Positions 50,601 through 62,600 of a stretch of 64,000 nt of DNA are shown here, in pieces. The stretch is taken from contig MU657183.1 in the NCBI GenBank assembly GCA_026770575.1, positions 410,478 through 474,477 of the forward strand. The letters are read 5' to 3'. Numbering within the stretch: position 1 is the stretch's first letter; the number at the start of each line of letters is the position of its first letter. A program made the translations under genes and the position numbers. Origin of the DNA: Pelagophyceae sp. CCMP2097 (taxonomy: Eukaryota; Sar; Pelagophyceae). The notes beneath the pieces were generated by a model. That model saw only the letters and a list, made by a program, of their open reading frames with translations, was not told where the DNA came from and did not search any database.

Positions 50601-53600
50601 CATGAGAGGGACGACCATGCGATGGCCTTTTGAAGGGTCTCTTGACCCTTTGAGGCTCTTCCGCGCGTTCAGACAAGGTGGAATTCCAGACAAGGTGCGT
50701 TAGGCAAATGCGAATCGGCAAATGACGTTTTGGAATTCTACGAAGAACACCAAAAGGACTTCAACTACACGATCGCCGCACACGCCCTCCAGCCAAGACC
50801 CGCGCCCGGCAACGCAGATAGGAGACGCGCCAGAGGTGCCAGAGGTTTGGCCTGCATGCGTTGGAGCGGAGAAGGCCTCTTGTGAATCCCCTCGACGCGG
50901 CGACGGAGCGCCGCCTCGGACACCGGCCGGCGTGGGTTGTTCCAGCGCCGGGCTTGGGTGCCCGCATGCCTTGAAAGCGCGGCTCCCATCGAAGAACACC
51001 CCTCGGCGAAGAACCCCCCTCGGACGAAGAACCGAGGCATTCTCTTAATCAAGTGGTTTGTTCTTACCCCTCGGGACGAAGGACCGATTTTTATGGCTTG
51101 AAGGTGTTCAATAGGCGCCTCGCCGCGTACGACTACGAGAACCAGGGCTGTTCGCAGGTCGACGACTTTGTGAGATTGGTGACGGATAGCATCTTGGTGG
51201 AAGGGACGCACTGGCGCTCTGAGATGGCGCACGCGCACGTGGCCGCGTCCGAGTGGTCTTCTGGGAATATTGGTCTCCGAGTTGTTCTACGAGTGGAAAT
51301 GTGGTCTCCGAGAGGATCGTGCGGTTCTCCGAGTAGGCCCCGAGGTCGGCCCTTTGGCGGCCCCGCTTGAACCGCCGGGGTCGAGGGCCTTCCGGCGACG
51401 TGCGGCAGGTCATAAAAATAATAATAATAATAAATAATAATAATGAAATCACAGGGCGGCCCGTTCCGGAGTTCCGGCATCCAAGCCAAAAGGACCTTGC
51501 CCTGGCAGAGTCGGCGCAACCAACTTAGCACGTATTTGACAGATTTTTGATTTAAAAAGCAGGTGCTGGGGCATGGCCAAGATCGGTAACTGCGAGAACC
51601 TGCGCCCTCTTCTTCTATCACGAGTCGTCGTATGGGGTCACTTGTGCCATCGCCCACATGGGTCGAATCCCACGCGGCTCACGGGATCCCGTCTGGGCTT
51701 CCCTTAGATTGACTCCATCAAATCGCCCAGATGATCCAATCTCCCGCTCAGGCGACCACGTGCCCTTCTTCGAGTGCGCCGCCGAGGTCGGCTCGCTCAA
51801 GGTGAGTCGATGTTTGATTGATCTCCCGGAGATGATATCAGGTACATGAACTGGAGATGGATTTCCCTGTGAGTTCTTCCTAGGTCGGCGACATGAACCC
51901 CGACGATTTGGTCCACATTACCTGGGCCTACGCAACGGTCGGTATGAAAGCGCCCTGGCTATTCGAAAACGTCGCGACGCGTGAATTTCCGCGTCCGTAC
52001 ACACCGCCGAAACGTCCCCGGCGGAGTCTTGCGTCGCCGCAACTGGCTGGAGACGGTCATAAAGGAACCGGCGACAGTCCGAATCGGAGACGGCCCGAGT
52101 ATGAAGACGCGGCCCGGAGACGGCCCTGGAGACGGTTGCGGCCCCTGGACGGTTCCGAGACGGCCCCTCGAAGATTTGAGACGGTGCCTAGACGGTTTCG
52201 AGACGGTCCAATGCAGCCCCTCGCTGCGGCCCCTCGATGGGCCCATGCGGCCCCTCGATGGTCACGAGACGAGACGATGCGGCCCTTCGACGGTCCGATG
52301 CGCTCCCTCGACGTAACGCCCCTCGTGTCCGACGGGGGCATCGACGGCCCCAAGACGGTCCGACGCGGGCCCTCGACGGTCCCATGCAAACCATCGACAG
52401 TCCCATGGGGCCCGTTGACGGCCCGAGGCGGTCCGTCGACGGTCTGAGGCGGTCCGTCGACGGTCTCTTGACGGTCCCATGCGGCCCCTGGATTGTCCTA
52501 TACGACCCCTCGATGATCCCATGCGGCCCCTCGACGGTGCGAGACGGTCCCTCGATGGCCCCTCGACGGTCTCATGTGACTTCCTTCATAGATGGTCCTA
52601 TACGGTTTCTCGACGGTCCGATGCCCCCCCTCGACGCGGCTCCGTAACGGTCCGATGAGGCCCTTCGACGGTCCCATGCGCACCCTCGACAGCCCTTCGA
52701 CGGTCCCTCGACGGTCTCGAGACGACCCGATGCGACCCCTGGATGGTCCGACGCGACAAGTCGTTGATTTCATGCGGTCCCTCGACGGTGCGAGACGGTC
52801 CGTCGACGGTCCCTCGGCGGCTCCTCGACGGTTTGATGCGACCCGGTAGATGATCCCATGATCCCATGTGCCCCCTCGACGGTCGGATGTGGCCCTTAGA
52901 CGGCCCGATGCGGCCCCTGTACGGACAGCCCTCAAGGGAATCTCAACGGTCCTCGACGGACGTCGGTCCTCGACGGACCCTCGACGCCTCGACGGACCCT
53001 TGACGGAACCGAGACGACCTCAACGGTCCGAAAGGAGCCTCGACGACGGTACTCTTTGGATGGTCCTATATGGTTCCTCGACGGTCCGATGCACCCCCTG
53101 GACGGTCCGATGCGGCCCCTCGACGGTCCGATGCAAACAACATACGGTCCCATGCGCCCCCTCGACGGTCCGTCGACGGCCCCTCAACGGTCCCACGACG
53201 GTCCCTCGACGGTCCGATGCGAACCCTCGATGCATGCTATCCGGACCACCCCCAAGGGACACTCGACGGTCCTCGACGGCCCCAAGAGCGGGGCGAGGGT
53301 CACATCCTGAAAGCCAGCCTCGGGCCTTTGCGCATCCCAGAGGCCCCAGCTTGGGCATTCGACGGACGAGGCACCTTGCTATGCATGCCTCTCGGAAGGC
53401 CTCTAGAAAAGCCTCTAGGAAACGGTCTTTAGGTGCCTACAAGAAGATTTGGCGCTTCCTCGGCAGGGACTTCGCCGAGCTCGCCTGGGCCTACGCCTCC
53501 ACCAACGCTTTAGAAGGCCCGGCGGCGCGAGCGCTGTTTGCGGTCATGGCTGTCAAGGTACTGGCCGGCAGCCCTTCCGGTCTGCCTGCCCTGTAATTTA

Positions 53601-56600
53601 TTATTGTTATTAGCACATTATTAGGTGCCAAACGTCATGGAAAGCTTTCGACCGTACTACTTCACAATGTTCCTCGACGCCTTCTCCCAAGCCGAGCCCG
53701 ACACCAACCGCGCCATGCTGATGGCCGTAGAACCCTTGATCCCGCGCAACATCATTTATTTCTTCTTCCAGCCGGCGTGGATGGCCACGACTGTAAAACC
53801 CGCGCAGTAAGGTGGAAACCCCGAACCGGTGAAGTTTGCGGAAGGAGTCCCTCTAAAGGACGGTCTTTCTGGGATTTTATCCGATATGGCTTCGCCGGAT
53901 CCCATTTGATCCCGTGCGGCGACTCAGCGAGGGTCCTTGACACGCGGCCGTCACGGAACTTAGCAACCTTGCAATAGAGACGTCGTCACGGGACTGGGTC
54001 TTGGGGGCCTTGTCTTGGGACCATGCCATAGGGTCCTCGAGACGGGGACTTTGTCACCGCAGGGATCCTTGTCACAGAGACCTTGTCACGGGGACTTTGG
54101 TCACGGGACGTTGTCACTTGGACGTTGTCACACAGGCACCTGTCGTGGGGACTGTCTCACGGGGACCGTGTCACGGGGTTCTTGTTACGGGACTTTGCCA
54201 CGGGGCCTTGACACGGAAACTTGTCATAGAGACCCTTGTCACAAGGACCGTGTCACGAGACCTTGCCATTGGGACCGTGTCACGGGAACTTCGTCACGGG
54301 GCCTTGTCTCCACAGAGACCTTGTCACAGGGACTTGACGCGGGGACTTTTGTCACAGGGATGTTGACAGGTTCTCGTCACAGGGACCGTGTCACAGGACC
54401 TTGTCACGGGGCCTTACCACAAAGCCCTTGTCACAGGAACCTTGTCATAAGGATCTCGACATAGGGACGTTGTCACAAGGACCTTGTCACGGGACGCTTG
54501 TCACGGGACCTTGTCACGGGAACTTTGTCACGGCCCTTGTCGCGGGTCCTTGTTGCGGGGACGTCGTCTCCACAGGGACCTTGTCACAGGGACGTGTCAT
54601 GGGGACTTTAGTCACGGGACTTTGTCACGGGGACGTTGTCAGAGGGTTCTTGTCAGAGCGACCTCGTCACGGAAACCTCGTCACAGGCACCTCGTCACAG
54701 GACCATGTCGTAAGGACCGTGTCACAAGGTTCTTGTGACCTTTTCGCGGGGACCTTGTCACCACAGGGACCTCGTCAAAGGGGCCCTCGGCAAAGGGGCC
54801 CTCGTCATAGGGTTCTTGTGAGAGGGTTCCACAGGCCGAAAAAATACGGGATTAGGAGAGGCCAATAAAAGCAATTTTGGAGTTTATTAAATCTAAAACG
54901 GGGTCATAAAGTTCACCACGAAGTGGGGGGAAACCCGGAAATATGGTGGAAACAGACTAAATGATTTCCGGTGATGGCAGGAGGGCCGAAACGCCGCACC
55001 TCGAGAGCGGAATCCATTCGTACCTATGTTGAACGTGGATACCGCTCTCGAGGTGCGGCGTTTCGGCCACTGGGGCGGAGTTGGAGGGCGCCCAGAGCCC
55101 GTAAAGGGATGGGTGATGATCGCAGCTCTACTCATTGGCCTGGAGCCAAAATTGATAGGGCCGTGAGAGCGACGCGCGGTGATGACGCCGCCAAAATTTT
55201 ACATCCAGACTCACCATGTAAGCTCGACACGAGCCAGCTCCAAGCTGCTCAAGTAATCTGGGAAAACCCAACTAATATCAGGAGCGCTGTCTCCCTTTTC
55301 GGCCTGTGTTCTTGGCACAGGAACCGTGCCATAGGAACCTCGTCGCGGGGACTTTGTCAGAGGGACCTTGTCACGGGACTTTGTCATAAGGACCTGTCAC
55401 AGAGCATCTTTTCTCATAGGGTCTTTGTTAGAGGAACTTTGTCATAGGGACTTTGTCATAGGGACTTTGTCGTAGGGACCTCGCCAAAGAGACCTTGTCA
55501 CGGGACTATGTCACAGGGACCTTGCCAGAGGGATCTTGCCACGGGAAACTTGTCACGGGATTTCGTCGCAGCGACCTCGTCGAGGCGACATCGTCTGATA
55601 GAGCCCTGTCAAAAGACCTTGCCACCGGGCCCGTGTCACAGGGTTCTTAACACAGGGCCCGTGTCACAAGGTTCTTGCCATAGGGACCGCGTCACGGGGG
55701 CCTCGTCGCAGGGACCTTTACGGGATGTCTGTCACGAGAATCTTGTCAAAGGGACCATGCGACGGGAAACTTGTCACGGCGACGTCGTCACAGCAACCTT
55801 GTCGCACTTGACCACGGGACCCCGTCACAGGGACCTCGTCACAGGGACCTTGCGACGGGGACAGTCGAGTGCGACAGGAACAGTTGAGTGCCTTTTCGAG
55901 CGTCCGGCCGTGCGAGGCCAGGACGGACGCGCCCTGGAAAGCCCCCCCCCCCCTCCCCACACACATGTCGCATGGGGAGAACCGTTCGAAGGACTTGCCA
56001 GGGACTTTGACAAGGCCCATCTCGAAACCCCGTTGCACGGACCTTTGAAAATCAAAGTGCGACCTTTGACAAAGCCCGTACGAGGGCCTTTGCGGAAGGC
56101 TCTTCTAGAAGGTGTCGTTTGCAGGGCTCGTTTGAAGGGGCAGTCCCAAAGGCCAGCCGAACGGGGCCGATTGAAGGCTCGTCACGCGGGGCAGCTTGCC
56201 GGGCCGCAATAGGGCCCTCAATCAAAGGCACATCGAACGAGGGGCCCGCGTGACGGACCGTCGATGGCAGAAGTAGGGACGGTGTACTCGGGTCGGGTCG
56301 GGTTGCTCAATTTGTGCCGCACCCGCGGGTCGCGGGTTTGTCGCAAACCCGTCTTCGAAGGATCGGGTCCGGGTCCGGGCCACGGCCAAACCCGCGGGTG
56401 TATGGGTCGCAAAGACGCGCACACCCGGCAAACCCGACCCGCGGGTTGAAGGGCACGCCCGTCGCTGCGCCTATCTCCGGCTCCTCGAGACGCCCCCTCG
56501 AGGCGGCCCCTCGAGACGGCTCCTGGAGACGGCCATTCAAAACGGCTTCTCGAGACGGCCCCTCGAGACACCCCCCGCGACGGCCCCTTTCGACGGCCAT

Positions 56601-59600
56601 TCGAAACGGCGCCTTGAGATGGCCCCTCGAGAGGCTTGGACGGTCCCTCGGACGGTCGCTTGGGCGGTCCCTTTGACAAATCCTTTGAGGGTCCCTCGAC
56701 GGGCCCTCTGTGATCGTCGCTTTGACGGAGGCCCCTCGACGGTCCCTTGGACGGTCACTCGGATGCCGCCCCCTCGACTGCGGTCTCTTTGCAACGTCCC
56801 TGGGTCCTCGGACGGTCGCTTGGACGGGCCCTCGCACCGCTATCGAACCATATGCATCCCATGCGAGGAACAGTGAAGGGATCCAGTAGGGCCCGAACAC
56901 GCGCCTCTGACAAGGAACCCTGCGTGTGATAGGGCCATTCAAAGAGGCCTTTCAACTGACCGTGCAGAGGCCTTGACCGCCAAAGAGGCAGGGGCCCGCC
57001 CGGAGAGCAATTTGTACCAAACCCAAAGGGTCACGGGTTTGTCGAGCGACCAAACCCGTCTTCTCGGGTTCGGGCCACGGCCAGACCCGCTCAAAGACGG
57101 GTCGGCCAAAATGCACAAAGCCGGCAAACCCGACCCGCGGGTCTTCAGGGCGAACCCGTCCCTGCTCCTGTTGCGGTCACTTGATCCCGTGGCGTACCCC
57201 GCCGCGCTAGGTCTGGGCGTACGCGTACGCGGGCGTGTCTGCGCCGGCGGTATTTGCGGCGGTGGAAAGGGAGGCGCTGTTGGATTGTCGGAATTATCCA
57301 GGGTACAAACGCTTCGAGCAGTTCACTTCTGCTGACGTAGCCAAAATCACCTGGGCCTACGCCACGGCAAAGACCGCGTCCCTTGGAAAACCCACACTCG
57401 ACGCCTGGACAACCCGGGCACTCGGTGGCTGGACAACCCTCTGGACGGTCCATCGAGAAAGGGCACTCTTGTTCATCGAGACGGCCACTCTTCCGGCTCC
57501 TCGAACCGGTCCGTCTCGACGGCCCTTGCACACGGTCCCTTCTCCACGGTTCCTCGAGGCGGCGGTCGTCCCTCTTCAAGGCCCCTCTGCAAAGCCCTTT
57601 GAGACGGTTCCTCTGGGAGGTCCCTCGAGACACCCCCCCTCGAAACGGCCCCTCGAAGCGGCCTCGCCGGACGGTCCCTCGAGCTCGAGGCGGCCCCTGG
57701 GGACGGTCTCTCGAGGCGCCTCCCCTGCCGTCTGGACGGCCCCTCTCCAAGGCCCTTCGAGACGGTCCCTCTAAACGATGGCCGACGCGGACCGAGCGAC
57801 GGCAGAGGGGGAGGCTTTTCGACGGTGCCTCGAACTGGTCTCTCTTGAGTGCCCTCTCCACGGCAAGTTTGCTGTCCCTCTGGAAGGTCCCTCTGGACGG
57901 GCCGCTCAGCGGCCGCGTCGGACCTTGCCGAGGGAGCTGCGTGGGACAATGTATGTTGGGATACACCACGTGTGGGCTCATGCCGTATGGGATGCCTTGT
58001 CTCAGGGACGTTGTCGTCCAGGGACCTTGTCTCCCAGGGACCTCCGGGGTGTTGCCAGGGACCGTGTCACGGGACGTCGGGGTTTTTGTCACATGGGCAC
58101 GGCGACCTCGTCACAGGGAACTTGCCATAGGAACCCTGTCACGGCACGCTGCCACAGCGTTCTTGTCACGGGGCCGTGCCACGGTCCTAGTCGCGGGTCC
58201 TTTACGCAGGGACTTGTCACGGGGTTCTTGTCACAGAGACCTTTGTCATTGAAACCTTCTCACGGGGACCTTGCCATAGGAACCTTGTCACGGGTCCTTG
58301 TCACGGGACTGCCAGAGGGACCTCGTCCTGGAAACATGTAACGGGGGCCTTTTCTTGGGACCTTGCCACGGGACCTTGCCACGGGGACCTTGTCACTACA
58401 GGGACCTTGTCCCAGGAACCTTGTCACAGGGACTTGCCATAGGGACTCTGTCACAGGAACCTTGTCACAGGGACGTGTCACGGCGATTTTTGTCGCGGGA
58501 CTTTGTCACTTGGACCGCGTCACACGGGGTCCTCGTCACGGGGACCGTGTCACAGAGACCGTGCCACGGGGTCCGTGTCACGGGGTCCGTGTCATGAGGT
58601 TGCTGTCACGGGACCCTGTTACGGGCCTTCGTCGCGGGGTCTTGTCCTGGGGGCCTTGTCACGGCGGCCTCGTAACAGGAACCTTATCACAAAGACCTTG
58701 CCCCAGGGACCTTGTCACGGGGCTTTATCGCGGGACCTTGTCGTGGGGCGTTGTCGCGGGGCCTCGCTGCGAGACCTCGTCGCGGGACCTTGTCACTAGG
58801 ACCTCCTCGCAGGGCCTTGTCGCAGGGCCTTGTCAAAGGTCGTTGTCACAGGGCCGTGTCACGAAAAGGTGCCATAAAGACCTTACCATAGGGACCGTAT
58901 CATCACGGGAACCTCGTCACGGGGACGTCGTCTCCACAGGGACCTTGTAACAGGGGCTCATCACAGGGACTTTTGTCACGGGGCTTTGTCACTTGGACCG
59001 TGTCACACAGGGTCCTTGTTACGGGGACCGTGTCATAGGGACCGTGTCACGGAGTCCGTGTCATGGGACTTTGTCACAGGGACTTTGTCACAGGGACGTT
59101 GCCACAAACTTTGCCGTCTTTCCAGTCGCGTTTTGGTCCTCGTCTGAGCCGCCGCGTGGGGCATTCTGGGCTTTGCAAGGCCTCTTAGACGGCCACTTGC
59201 AAGGCCTCTGCAGGGTCACTTGCAAGGCCTCTTTTAAGGGCCCTTGCAAGCTGCCACGTACGATCCCTTTCAAGGAACCGGCGCCTTTACAGGGTCCATT
59301 CAAGGCTCCTCGCACGGGCCTTGACAAGTTTTCAGTCAAGGGCCCTCTGTACGCGCCCTTTTGCGGGCCCTCTATGTGGCCTCTGACGGCCCCTCGTGTG
59401 GTCGAAGGGCGGGCCTCTCATGCGCTCCCCTCGCACGGGCCCTTGAATCGGGGTGCCCTGCTAGGCCCTCGGTCCCTCGCACGAGGCTTCTTGCATGGGC
59501 CCTGAAGAGGTCTCTGGATGGCACCTCGCAGGGCTCCTCGTACGGGCCGTGGGAACCCCCTCCCGTACGGTCCCCTGCAAGGCACGGGCCCTTGCGAGGC

Positions 59601-62600
59601 CCCTCTTCTGGAAATGGCATCTCCCCGTCGTGGTCGAGCTGGGGGCTCGAAGAGGCGTTTCGAGCAGCGAGGGGAGTGGAGGAGCCTCTTGCGAGGCTCC
59701 TCGCACAGGCCCTCGCACAGCTCCTTGACCAGTCCCCGAATCCTTGCACGGGCCCTTGCACGGGCCCTCGTACGGGCCCTTGCCGTTGCGCGGTCCCTCG
59801 TACGGCCCCTTATAAGGCCTCTTTCACGGGAAATGCCTCTCGCAAAGTCTCTTGTGAAGGCCCCTCAAAAGGGCACTTGCACGGTTCCTTCAAGGCCCCT
59901 CGAAAAGGGCCCTTGCACCGTCCCTCGAGCGGTTTCTTGTGAAGGTCCCTTAGACGAGCCCTGACAAAGCCCCTCGCGTCTTTCTGAAAGGTGCAAATCC
60001 CCCGATGGGCCTGGAGGAAAGGCCGGAGGAGGTTGGAAACGTGGGTCCTCGCAAGGCGCCTCGCCCTCGCAAGGACCCTTGCACGGGCCCTTGGGAGGCG
60101 CACGGTTCCTCTAACGGTCTTTCCAAGGGCCCTCGAGCCCTTGTCCTCTGCGTCTCGATGGCCTCTTCAACGGCTCCTCGTCCGGCCCGAGGGCGGGCCT
60201 TGAAGCACGGCTCATTCCTCGCACGGTCCTGCAAGGCCCTCCGGTCCAAGGCCCCCCGAAAAGGGCCATTGCTGGACACCCCTCGCTCCTCGTACGACCC
60301 CGCGCGTGTACGGATCCCGGTACGGGCTTCAACATATCCAACACGGGGGTCGAGTCTTCCCAGATCATCGAGATACAAAAATTAAAAAAATTAAATAGGC
60401 AAAAGTCGACGCGTTCGTCTTATTTAATGAATTAGCCGACATGATCGCCGGCGCCGAACCCGTCAAGATCAAAGACTCTTTAAGTACGGCGAGTCCGACG
60501 AACCTGGCCGACATCGCCTGGGCGTTTTCGACGGCGGGTGCGTAAGGCGTGTGTCAATTTATGTCATAATAATCACATAATAATCACAAAAAGCCCAGTC
60601 CCAAACGACCTTAAGGCGTGCACGGCTACCTCTTTTACGACGCCCTCGTCGCCGAAATTTCCAAAAAGGCGCCGGCGTTCACCGCAAAGGAGCTGGCTCA
60701 GACGGTGAAGGCGTTGTCGATGGCGATCGTTGTCAAGCAAAAAGAGTTCGATGTTGAAGCAAATACCACTGCACCAAAATTATATGCTGTAATAGCCAAG
60801 GAACTCGCCCCCAGGGCGTACACGCTGGACGCCAAACATTTGGGAGACGCGGCGTGGGCCTTTGCAAAAGCCAAAATCGATGCGCAGGATTTATTCAAAG
60901 CCGTTTCTTTAGCTTCAATTCCGAAGATTCAAGACTTCCAAGCCGAAGACCTCTCAAACGTCTCCTGGGCTCTGGCGACCATGGGCGTCGACGCTCCGTT
61001 GTTATTCGAAGCGGTGGCTTCGGAGGCGGCGAAGAAAATGGACACTTTCTCGGCGAAGCAGCTTTCGAGTACGCTGTGGGCCGTCGCTCGGGCGGGTGTG
61101 GAAGCGCCGGATTTGTTTGAAAAAGCGAATGCAGAGGCGCCGAGGCATCTGAAGCGGTGCAATTCCAGGGACTTGGTGCACATCGTTTGGGCGTAAGTAG
61201 ACCGTGTCACAGATAACCGTCACGCCTGTCCCAGGAGCAGTGGCGGTGTCTTCGGGTCAGGTTTTCAATTTCTGCCGCACCCAAAGGGTTGCTGGTTTGT
61301 CGAGATACCAAACCCGTCTTCGAAGGGTCGGGTTCGGGCCACGATCAGACCCGCGGGTCGACGGGTCGGCCAAAACACCCGGCAAGCCCGACCCGCGGGT
61401 TGAAGGGCAAACCCGAACCCGTCCCTGCGCCTATCTCCGGCTTCTCGAGACGACCCCTCGAGACAGCCCCTCGAGACGGCCCTTGGAGACGACCACTCGA
61501 AACGGCGCCTTGAGACGGCGCTTAAGGCCCCTCGAGACGGCCCCTTTCGACGGCCATTCGAAACGGCGCCGTGAGACGGCCCTCGAGATGCCCCCCTAGA
61601 GACGGTCATTCAAAACGGCGCCTTAAGACGGCCCCTCGAGAAGGCCCCTCGAGACGGTCCCTCGAGACGGCCCCTCGAGACGGCCCCTCGAGGCGGCCCC
61701 TTTCGATCGCCATTCGAAACGGCGCCTTGAGACGGCCCATCGAAATGGTGCCTCGGGAAGGTTCCTCTCTCCGTCCCCTCGAGACGGCCCCTGGAGACGG
61801 TCATTCGAAACGGCGTCATGAGACGGCACCTCGAAATGGCACCTCGAAATGGCGCGTCGAGAAGGCTCCTCTCTCCGTTCCCTCGAGACGGCCCCTGGAG
61901 ACGGCCATTCCATTCGAAACGGCATCTTGAGACGACCCCTCGAGACGGTGCCTCGAAATGATCCCTGGAGACGGACGGCCCCTCGAGACGGCTACTCGAG
62001 ACGGCCCCTGGAGACGGTCATTCGAAAAGGCCCCTCGAGACGGCATCTCGAGAAGGCCTCTTGAGACGGCCCTCGTGACGGCTTCTCGAGACGACCCCTC
62101 GAAACGGCCCTTCGAGACGACCCCTCGAGACGGCCCCTTTCGACGGCCGTTCGAAACGACGCCTTGAGACGGTCTCTCGGAATGTCGCTTGGGTGGTCCC
62201 TTGGACGATTCCTTTGGACAGTTCCTTTGAGGGTTTCCTCGACGGGCCCTCTGTGAATGTCGATTTGACGGCGGTTTCTCGACGGTCCCTTGGGCGGTCA
62301 CTCGGCTGCCGGCCTCTCTGCGACGTCCCTCGGACGGGCCCTCGGACGGACGGGCGCTCGGACGTGCCTTTGAAAGAGGCCTTGCAAGCGACCGTGCAGA
62401 GGCCTTGTAAGTGGCCGCCAAAGAGGTTTCTGCAGGGGCCCGCCTAGAGAGCTACTTTGGTGGTCACTTGCTCGGCCTCTGTGCGGTCGCTTGTAAGGCC
62501 TCTTTCAAGGACCCTTGGACGCCTTTCGAGACGGCCCCCTATAGAAGGCCACTCAAGAGGGCCTCTCGGAACAGTCCCTTTTTACGGTCCCTCAAGACGG

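Noticed and set aside
52130..53300. Many open frames of 80-180 codons in the arrays
   Set aside because: Frames arise because the repeat units lack stop codons; peptides are periodic and differ between phases with no conserved fold.
53940..54830. Possible CRISPR-like array (regular short repeats)
   Set aside because: Units are degenerate, 12-25 bp, directly adjoining and without unique spacers; the setting is an intron of a eukaryotic gene.
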